Shown here piece after piece: positions 58,004-64,000 of a DNA stretch of 64,000 nt (its first letter is position 1; every line of letters begins with the position of its first letter). Under the pieces are notes generated by a model that ran no database searches, had not been told where the DNA came from, and saw only the letters and a list, made by a program, of their open reading frames with translations. The DNA is from Eubacterium sp. (GTDB lineage: Bacteria > Bacillota > Clostridia > Peptostreptococcales > Anaerovoracaceae). Made by a program: the position numbers and the translations under genes. The DNA lies in the NCBI GenBank assembly GCA_017533915.1, contig JAFWHX010000020.1, positions 1 through 64,000 on the forward strand. Direction: 5' to 3'.

Positions 58004-60418
58004 ATGGGAGAAGAAAAGCTGGAAAAGCAGGAGAGATTCATAACGAATACAACAGACGACATGCCTGAGGAGATCGGGAGCATGGAAAGCGAGCAGCTTG
58101 ATATCAGAGAGATCATGCCATGCATACCTCTTCGCGGTCTTTCTGTGTTTCCTAATACAGTAGTGCATTTTGACATCGGAAGAGAGATGTCTATCCGCGC
58201 ACTTGAGCACGCGATGGCTACTGATAAGATTTTGTTCGTGTCGTCACAGAAAGATGAGAAGGTGATGATACCGACTGTCGACGACCTGTACAACATCGGG
58301 ACAGTGATCAGAGTAAAGCAGATGCTCAGGCTTCAGGGAGACGTAGTACGCGTGCTCGTGGAGGGCATAACAAGAGCCATCATAGATGAGTGCGTGTCAG
58401 AGACGAATTTCCTTTCAGTGTCGATCACAAGGCTTCAGGACGACGTTGATCCTGAGTCGTTCTCGATAGAGGATAAGGCCGAGCTCAGAGTGCTCTCAGA
58501 GGCTTTCACGGAATACGCGGCGCTGACGCAGCAGATAACTGACGAGATCGTGGATAAGACTCTCAGGACTGACCGTCCGGAAGTCATGGCTGACAGGATC
58601 GCGAACGAGCTCGCAGTTGACGTGCCGAAGAAGCAGAAGGTGCTCGAGGCGCTCATCTTCTCCGAGCGGATAAAGATCCTGAACGGCATAATCGCTGAGG
58701 AGAACGAGATCGCAGTCGTAGAAAAGAACCTTTCCGACAAAGTCAAAGAAGGCATGAACAAGTCGCAGCGCGACTATTATCTCCGCGAGAAAGTGAGAGC
58801 GATCCAGAGCGAGCTCGGTTATGAGGATGATCCGACCGAGGAGACGCAGGAGATGCTCGAAAAGCTTGATAAGCTCAAGCTCAGCAAGAAGACAGACGAG
58901 AAGGTCCGTAAAGAGATCGACAAGTTCTCAAAGATGCAGCCGTCGTCTGCCGAGAGCGCGGTGATCCGTAACTACGTCGAGACGATCCTGGATCTTCCTT
59001 GGCACAAGTCGTCAAAGGTCAACAATGATCTCAAGAAGGCAGAAGCGATCCTGAATGAGGATCACTACGGCCTGGAAGACGTCAAGGAGCGCGTACTTGA
59101 ATATCTTGCGGTCACTCATCTGTCAAAATCGATACGCGGCCCGATCCTCTGCCTTGTAGGTCCTCCGGGAGTCGGCAAGACCTCTATCGCGAGATCTATC
59201 GCGCGTGCGACAGGACGTGAGTTCGTCAGGATGTCGCTTGGCGGGATCATGGATGAAGCAGAGATCAGAGGGCACCGCCGGACGTATATAGGAGCGATCC
59301 CGGGGCGTGTGATAAGCAGCATCAGGACAGCCGGCAAAAACAATCCGCTGTTCCTCTTTGACGAGATAGACAAGCTTGGACACGACTTCAGAGGAGACCC
59401 GGCGTCAGCACTTCTTGAGGTGCTCGACCCCGAGCAGAACTCGACGTTCACTGACAGCTTCCTGGAGGTCCCGTTTGATCTGAGCAAAGTCATGTTCCTA
59501 ACGACAGCAAATACTGCAGAAACGATCCCGGAGCCTTTGCTCGACAGGATGGAGCTTATCGAAGTCCCGGGCTATATCGAACAGGATAAGATCAAGATCG
59601 CCGAGAAATATCTGATACCTAAGCAGATCAAGGAGAACGGTCTTTCGGAGAAGAACATAAAAATCACTGAAAATACCCTGCATGACCTGATCAACTACTA
59701 TACTCGTGAGTCAGGCGTGCGTAATCTGGAACGCGAGATCGGAAGTCTCTGCAGGAAGGTCGCAAAGCAGGTAGTGATAGATGGCAAAGATAAGTGCTAT
59801 ACCATCACTCCGAAGTCGCTTGAGAAATATCTCGGGAAGCATCGCTTCCACTATGACACAGTAGAAGGCGACAATAAGATCGGAGTGACCACAGGCCTTG
59901 CATGGACTGCAGTCGGCGGAGTCACTCTTCAGATCGAGACAGCAGTACTGCCGGGAAGCGGCAAGATAGAGCTTACCGGAAAGCTTGGAGACGTGATGCA
60001 GGAGTCAGCCAGAACCGGCATCAGCTATATCAGGTCAGTCGCTGACAAATATGGTATAGATCCGGACTTCTACAAAGAGAAAGATCTTCACATCCATATT
60101 CCTGAGGGAGCTGTTCCAAAGGACGGTCCGTCAGCAGGCGTGACAATGTGCACAGCGGTGATATCTGCGCTTTCAGGAAAGCCTGTAAGGCGGGAAGTCG
60201 CAATGACAGGCGAGATCACGCTGAGAGGTGACGTCCTTCCGGTGGGCGGAGTACGTGAAAAAGTGCTCGCTGCGCATAGAGCAGGCATAAAGAAAGTGCT
60301 TCTTCCACGCGATAATGAGGTGGACATCGAGGAACTTCCAGCACAGGTAAGACATAAGATGGAGTTCGTGCTTCTTGACAACATAGACCAGGCTCTTGAC
60401 GAGGCACTGGTAGATTAA
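58004..60418 (+). CDS. lon: ATP-dependent protease Lon
   Basis: The product is 804 aa. The N-terminal LON substrate domain begins at MPCIPLRGLSVFPNTVVHFDI. Walker A is CLVGPPGVGKTSIARSIA and Walker B is LFLFDEIDKLG. The protease domain carries Ser710 in PKDGPSAGVTM and Lys753 in VGGVREKVLAAHRAG, the usual 43-residue spacing. It degrades misfolded and regulatory proteins in the cytosol. It is 98 bp after clpX and probably in the same transcription unit. Confidence 0.97.
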   Translation: MGEEKLEKQERFITNTTDDMPEEIGSMESEQLDIREIMPCIPLRGLSVFPNTVVHFDIGREMSIRALEHAMATDKILFVSSQKDEKVMIPTVDDLYNIGTVIRVKQMLRLQGDVVRVLVEGITRAIIDECVSETNFLSVSITRLQDDVDPESFSIEDKAELRVLSEAFTEYAALTQQITDEIVDKTLRTDRPEVMADRIANELAVDVPKKQKVLEALIFSERIKILNGIIAEENEIAVVEKNLSDKVKEGMNKSQRDYYLREKVRAIQSELGYEDDPTEETQEMLEKLDKLKLSKKTDEKVRKEIDKFSKMQPSSAESAVIRNYVETILDLPWHKSSKVNNDLKKAEAILNEDHYGLEDVKERVLEYLAVTHLSKSIRGPILCLVGPPGVGKTSIARSIARATGREFVRMSLGGIMDEAEIRGHRRTYIGAIPGRVISSIRTAGKNNPLFLFDEIDKLGHDFRGDPASALLEVLDPEQNSTFTDSFLEVPFDLSKVMFLTTANTAETIPEPLLDRMELIEVPGYIEQDKIKIAEKYLIPKQIKENGLSEKNIKITENTLHDLINYYTRESGVRNLEREIGSLCRKVAKQVVIDGKDKCYTITPKSLEKYLGKHRFHYDTVEGDNKIGVTTGLAWTAVGGVTLQIETAVLPGSGKIELTGKLGDVMQESARTGISYIRSVADKYGIDPDFYKEKDLHIHIPEGAVPKDGPSAGVTMCTAVISALSGKPVRREVAMTGEITLRGDVLPVGGVREKVLAAHRAGIKKVLLPRDNEVDIEELPAQVRHKMEFVLLDNIDQALDEALVD

Positions 60419-60451
60419 AAAGCATGCCGGACAGTCAGGAGGACAGTCATA

Positions 60452-61069
60452 TTGGTTATAAAGAAAGCCGAGATAAATACACTGGCAGTCAAGCCTTCAC
60501 AGTACCCGCCGGAAGACAAGGTCGAAATAGCTTTTGCTGGAAGGTCTAATGTAGGGAAGTCATCGCTCCTTAATCTGATTACTGGGAGAAAGAATCTGGC
60601 GCGTGTAAGCGGCTCGCCCGGCAAAACGAGGACGATAAACTTTTTTGACGTGATTGCGAAAGTGAACAAAGAAGATGCAGACGAAGTTGAATTCAGGATC
60701 GTCGATCTTCCGGGATATGGGTACGCCAGAGTCTCAAAGAAAATGACCGATGACTGGGGACCTATGATGGAGACATTCCTGCCGAATCGCAGAAATCTGA
60801 GAGTCGTGGTGCAGCTCGTTGACATAAGGCACGAGCCGACAGCTCAGGACGTCCAGATGTATGAATATTTAAGGCACTATGGCCTGTCAGGCGTGATAGT
60901 CGCTACAAAGGCGGATAAGATAAAAAGATCGCAGCTTGGGAAAAGCATGGCGGTGATCAGGAAGACTCTTGACCTTACAGATGAAGATATTATAATACCT
61001 GTATCAGCACTTAAACACGAGGGGCAGGATAAGCTGCTCGACGTGATGGAGCGGATCATTACGGAGTAA
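60452..61069 (+). CDS. engB: Ribosome biogenesis GTPase EngB (YsxC/YihA)
   Basis: The start is TTG 60452, preceded by TCAGGAGGA. The 205-aa GTPase has G1 FAGRSNVGKSSLLN, the conserved G2 region GSPGKTRTINFF, G3 VDLPGYGYARVSK, G4 TKADK and a C-terminal SALKHEGQD. It is required for assembly of the large ribosomal subunit. It follows lon by 33 bp, as in many Firmicutes. Confidence 0.95.
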   Translation: MVIKKAEINTLAVKPSQYPPEDKVEIAFAGRSNVGKSSLLNLITGRKNLARVSGSPGKTRTINFFDVIAKVNKEDADEVEFRIVDLPGYGYARVSKKMTDDWGPMMETFLPNRRNLRVVVQLVDIRHEPTAQDVQMYEYLRHYGLSGVIVATKADKIKRSQLGKSMAVIRKTLDLTDEDIIIPVSALKHEGQDKLLDVMERIITE

Positions 61070-61092
61070 GAAGGATCGAAAGGAGAGCAATT

Positions 61093-61659
61093 ATGGCTGA
61101 AATAAGGGACGCAGAAAGGCTTTCAATAGGTAAGGTCCTGTACACTCAGGACCAGATCAGGGAACGTGCGAAAGAGCTTGGAGCTCAGATAACCAAAGAC
61201 TATGAAGGAAAACAGCTGGTCGTGCTTGGAATGCTGAAAGGCGCCATACCATGGATGGCCGAGCTCATCAAATACATAGATCTCGACGTACGGATCGACT
61301 TCATTGCAGCAAGCAGCTATGGATCAGGAACTACGACGACAGGAGTAGTCAAGATCAAGAAAGATGTCGAATTTGACATATATAAGAAAGACGTCCTTAT
61401 CGTAGAAGACATAGTGGATACAGGCACGACTCTCGCGTTCATGCAGAAGTATCTGGGTGAAAGAGGACCTGCCAGCGTAAAGATCTGCAGCATGCTCGAC
61501 AAGCCGTCCAGACGCACGAAGCAGGGCGCTAAAGTCGACTATAAGGGATTCACTGTAGATGACCTGTTCATCATTGGCTACGGGCTCGATTACGACGAGA
61601 AGTTCAGGAACCTGCCATACATCAGCTATCTGGAGCCGGGCGACGTAGACAAGCTGTAA
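61093..61659 (+). CDS. hpt: Hypoxanthine phosphoribosyltransferase
   Basis: The product is 188 aa. The PRPP-binding loop is VLIVEDIVDTGTTLAFM, with upstream VVLGMLKGAIPWMAELIKY and the flexible-loop ASSYGSGTTTTGVVKI. C-terminal DLFIIGYGLDYDEKFRNLPYI is typical of HPRT. It salvages hypoxanthine and probably guanine to IMP and GMP. AAAGGAGAG precedes the start; the gene follows engB by 23 bp. Confidence 0.95.
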   Translation: MAEIRDAERLSIGKVLYTQDQIRERAKELGAQITKDYEGKQLVVLGMLKGAIPWMAELIKYIDLDVRIDFIAASSYGSGTTTTGVVKIKKDVEFDIYKKDVLIVEDIVDTGTTLAFMQKYLGERGPASVKICSMLDKPSRRTKQGAKVDYKGFTVDDLFIIGYGLDYDEKFRNLPYISYLEPGDVDKL

Positions 61660-61778
61660 CACAGCGCCAGTTTTCTGAAATATGCTGAAAACGCTACAAC
61701 AGATGATCTGAAAGTGCTATACTTATATATAGGGAAGCATACTCGTATCTTTGGAATGAGGGACCGGGAAAGTCAGGC

Positions 61779-62420
61779 ATGATCACTTACCGCGAGATGA
61801 GACAATCGGATATACCGGCGCTTCTGGACATGATCTGGAAGATGTGGGCTGGACCTAAAGTGAAGGCCAAGCCAGGCGTTGCCATCCACTACGCCGAGAT
61901 GGTCCTTTATTATGAGCTGCTCAACTCAACGGTCTCTTTTGTTGCGGACGACAACGGCAGGGCAGCGGGCGTATGTGTGCTCGACATCAAAGACGGTCAT
62001 CCAATGCATACAGAGTATCTTATGAAGATGATCGATGCAGTCGCGGCGATGAGCAAAGACCCTGATGGTCTGGAGAATCTAAAGCATTCAACTAACGCAA
62101 ACCGCGTATTCAAGGATTCAGAGGAAGTGCTGGAAGGAAAGAACTACGGAGCTGAAGTTGCTCTGTTCATCCTGGATGACCAGCACAGAGGACAGGGTAT
62201 CGGAAGCGGCATGTTCAACCATATCGCGAATTACCTTAATGATCATGGCGTAGAGAAATTCTATCTGCATTCTGACGAGAGCTCATATCATCATTTCTAT
62301 GGAGATCATCGGGGAATGGATCTCCTGGACAGCCGTCCGTCCGACGGATCGCTCGGCGCGATAGATAATGTCACGCTTTATATTTACGCAGACGACGTTA
62401 AAGATCAGATGCATCTGTAA
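61779..62420 (+). CDS. GNAT family N-acetyltransferase
   Basis: The product is 213 aa. The start ITYREMRQSDIPALLDMIW is typical of GNAT proteins, and the acetyl-CoA loop is DDQHRGQGIGSGMFNHI. The region between strands is longer than usual, with a helical insert (about 70-120). The substrate is unknown. It has its own leader, and a terminator at 62467-62496 separates it from the convergent PAP2 gene. Confidence 0.82.
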   Translation: MITYREMRQSDIPALLDMIWKMWAGPKVKAKPGVAIHYAEMVLYYELLNSTVSFVADDNGRAAGVCVLDIKDGHPMHTEYLMKMIDAVAAMSKDPDGLENLKHSTNANRVFKDSEEVLEGKNYGAEVALFILDDQHRGQGIGSGMFNHIANYLNDHGVEKFYLHSDESSYHHFYGDHRGMDLLDSRPSDGSLGAIDNVTLYIYADDVKDQMHL

Positions 62421-62466
62421 GCTGAGTGTACCTGTAAACTGAAGAAGAAATAGAAAATGATCAATG

Positions 62467-62496
62467 CCGGTCAGAGAAAAACTGACTGGTTTTTTT
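62467..62496. terminator. Terminator between GNAT and PAP2 genes
   Basis: CCGGTCAG and CTGACTGG pair (one G-T) around AGAAAAA and are followed by a T7 run. It reads best on the plus strand and ends at the PAP2 stop. Confidence 0.85.
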
Positions 62497-63172
62497 ATGC
62501 TTTGATCCTGGGGAGCCAGTAGCTGCGGCCGAAAACGACAAGCTCTGCCAGCAGGCATATCGGAAGAGCAGCGATCACATCGAGAAAAGAGTGCTGTTTT
62601 ACGAAGCAGACTGCGAGGCTGATGACTACTGTACATATGCACAGAAAAACTTTCCAGGCTTTCGGTAGCTCTTCGTCTTTAAGCCCGACAGACATTATGC
62701 CGATCGTGAATGCGACGTGAAGAGAAGGGCAGACGCAGGTCGGTGTATCGAAAGCATATATAAGAGTGAGGATCGCTGTAAAAATGTTTTCGCGCGGGAA
62801 TACATCCGGCCTCAGGTTCTGTATGCTCGGCCATACAATGTACCAGATCACGCCGGTAAGCTGCGTTATTATGAAAAATAACTGGAGTTCACGGAATCTA
62901 AGAACATTATAGAAAACAGTATATGCGAGGGCCGCAGATACAAGGAGATACCAGCCGATATAGAATATCACGAATACTTCATTGAACGGGATCATATCAT
63001 CCACGATGCAATGAACAGGGTGGCAGCTCTCCTCTGAGATCAGGTTCTCGGTTATGAAGTATAGCGCAAAATAAACCAGCCAGCCGCCTAGCAGCTTCAG
63101 ATGTGAGAAGCGTGGCTCGTTCAGCCGGCCAAGTGAGAAACCGCTGTAATCATATGCCTTCTTTCTTGTCAT
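62495..63172 (-). CDS. PAP2-superfamily phosphatase/phosphotransferase (inositolphosphotransferase-like)
   Basis: The product is 225 aa with about six membrane helices. The PAP2 catalytic motifs are CPSLHVAFTIGIMS (motif 2, His) and VKQHSFLDVIAALP (motif 3, His and Asp); a KxxxxxxRP motif 1 is only weakly seen around WPSIQNLRPDVFP. The arrangement is closest to the Aur1/Ipt1-type PAP2_3 branch, which acts on lipid phosphates or transfers phospho-head groups. Its start overlaps the end of the upstream PlsC-like gene by 23 bases, so the two are translationally coupled. Confidence 0.83.
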   Translation of the reverse strand: MTRKKAYDYSGFSLGRLNEPRFSHLKLLGGWLVYFALYFITENLISEESCHPVHCIVDDMIPFNEVFVIFYIGWYLLVSAALAYTVFYNVLRFRELQLFFIITQLTGVIWYIVWPSIQNLRPDVFPRENIFTAILTLIYAFDTPTCVCPSLHVAFTIGIMSVGLKDEELPKAWKVFLCICTVVISLAVCFVKQHSFLDVIAALPICLLAELVVFGRSYWLPRIKA

Positions 63173-63929
63173 TATATTCCTCCAGCGGTATGCTTTTCGG
63201 GTAGAGACGTCTGGAAATATTCGGATAAGGGACTACCGTATGCGGCGGAAGTGAGACAGCCATCTCCGTGATCGAGTCCATTAGAGCTTTGCTGATACGC
63301 TCGCGTTCTTCTTCAATTGGTGCCTCTGCATCAAAGCGTATCGGCTTTCCGTAGCACATCTTCTTCAGATATGGTGCCAGATACATCGGGACAAAATCAA
63401 GCTCTTTCTGTGTCTTTTTATAATAGAACCGCGCCAGATCGATAAACCTGTCCTGGAATCTGTAGACGATGTTGTTGTATTCATCATAGCACTCAGGGAA
63501 GATGATGATGCTGCTCCCGTTCTGAAGAAGTGAGATCGACTTTCGGTATGTTGAGATAAGTCTTGTATCACGGTAGACCCCGATGGTGTTAGCATTATTG
63601 AATATGAGTTCGCAGAGAGGGCCTATCATATGGCTGATGATATTGTAGAACCACAGAGTCTCTTTTGGCTTCATGACCCAGAAATTCCTGTTTGCATATT
63701 CGACAGTTTCTTTTCTGTCTAAGACTTCGCCATCGCACCAGGTGGCATGTCTGCCAGGTGTGTAAAGCTCCGCGGCGATTGGACCGTATATCTGACAGTG
63801 ATTTCCTACTATAACACAGGGCTCTTCCGGCAGATTTTCTGTGCCTGAGAGCTCATAATGCGGTGACAGGAGCCTGACCCACCACCGTATCACACGATAT
63901 CTCCAGTCTGTCTTTTTATCTTCCATCAA
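63150..63929 (-). CDS. PlsC-like acyltransferase (1-acylglycerol-3-phosphate acyltransferase family)
   Basis: The product is 259 aa. The acyltransferase pattern is seen as CVIVGNHCQIYGP, where the canonical NHxxxxD motif has the His but not the Asp. It continues with NTIGVYRDTRLI in the position of the GxxFIxR block, and IIIFPECYDEYNN for the FPEGT block (here FPEC). The substitutions mean that activity or substrate differs from standard PlsC. It has no strong membrane helices. It is coupled to the PAP2 gene, pointing to lipid or lipid-linked polymer metabolism. Confidence 0.7.
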   Translation of the reverse strand: MMEDKKTDWRYRVIRWWVRLLSPHYELSGTENLPEEPCVIVGNHCQIYGPIAAELYTPGRHATWCDGEVLDRKETVEYANRNFWVMKPKETLWFYNIISHMIGPLCELIFNNANTIGVYRDTRLISTYRKSISLLQNGSSIIIFPECYDEYNNIVYRFQDRFIDLARFYYKKTQKELDFVPMYLAPYLKKMCYGKPIRFDAEAPIEEERERISKALMDSITEMAVSLPPHTVVPYPNISRRLYPKSIPLEEYNDKKEGI

Positions 63930-64000
63930 AATCTCTTCAGTAACAGTCGGATGAGAGTCCGATCATAGTGTAACATCTGGACTGCCGCTGTTATGGCTGC

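Overview
The window reads as chromosomal DNA of a low-to-mid GC, Gram-positive anaerobe of the class Clostridia (order Eubacteriales). The evidence is the strong AGGAGG-type ribosome binding sites, occasional TTG starts, DUF1292 and trigger factor-ClpP-ClpX-Lon-EngB gene order, an Opp operon, BspA-like and lysine-rich secreted proteins, and the absence of outer-membrane genes. The family cannot be fixed from sequence reading alone.

Bases 1-10.4 kb are accessory. The 3' end of an SDR gene is followed by a broken tyrosine integrase abutting a broken zinc-ribbon gene, two small orphan genes, a GNAT acetyltransferase and a lipoprotein lying between two 55-bp att-like repeats, and the 3' part of an initiator tRNA gene (an integration scar). 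Next comes a MITE-like element with 20-bp terminal inverted repeats. Then there is a block of secreted proteins: a C1 protease, a decayed clostripain-like protease and a BspA-like LRR protein. All three carry the same lysine-rich C-terminal module.

Bases 10.4-31.8 kb hold a signalling set (membrane SpoIIE-type phosphatase, HD alarmone-hydrolase-like protein, STAS-kinase fusion), followed by Mrp, a DtxR/MntR-type regulator with a palindromic operator, and an AEC transporter. After these come RdgB, YihY, a lipid kinase, an NlpC/P60 hydrolase, a shortened SerA-like protein, an acyltransferase, an alpha/beta hydrolase with a repeat-encoded acidic insert, a PD-(D/E)XK-like protein, SerC, a D,D-carboxypeptidase, UvrC, tRNA-Leu(CAG), an FAD dehydrogenase and DUF1292.

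Bases 31.8-44.4 kb are the most unusual part: a co-directional cluster of eleven genes. Part of it resembles the D-alanylation (Dlt) machinery: a DltC-like carrier protein, a DltB-like MBOAT acyltransferase and a DltA-like AMP-forming ligase. These three are embedded among enzymes of keto-acid and di/tricarboxylate chemistry: an aldo-keto reductase, a phosphonopyruvate-decarboxylase-like TPP enzyme, a citrate-lyase-like C-C lyase, a U32-like TIM barrel, split fumarase/tartrate dehydratase subunits and an MmgE/PrpD protein. A Met8-HemC chimera lacking the HemC cofactor cysteine completes the set. My reading is that the cluster makes an unusual acid, loads it on the carrier and exports it onto an extracellular acceptor. 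This is inference.

Bases 44.4-64 kb hold tRNA-Pro(CGG), another copy of the intergenic repeat family, oppBCDF and oppA, a secreted serpin with a possible attenuator leader, a CYTH protein, the tig-clpP-clpX-lon-engB-hpt run, a GNAT, and an overlapping PAP2/PlsC-like lipid pair. No CRISPR array, complete insertion sequence or rRNA gene was seen.
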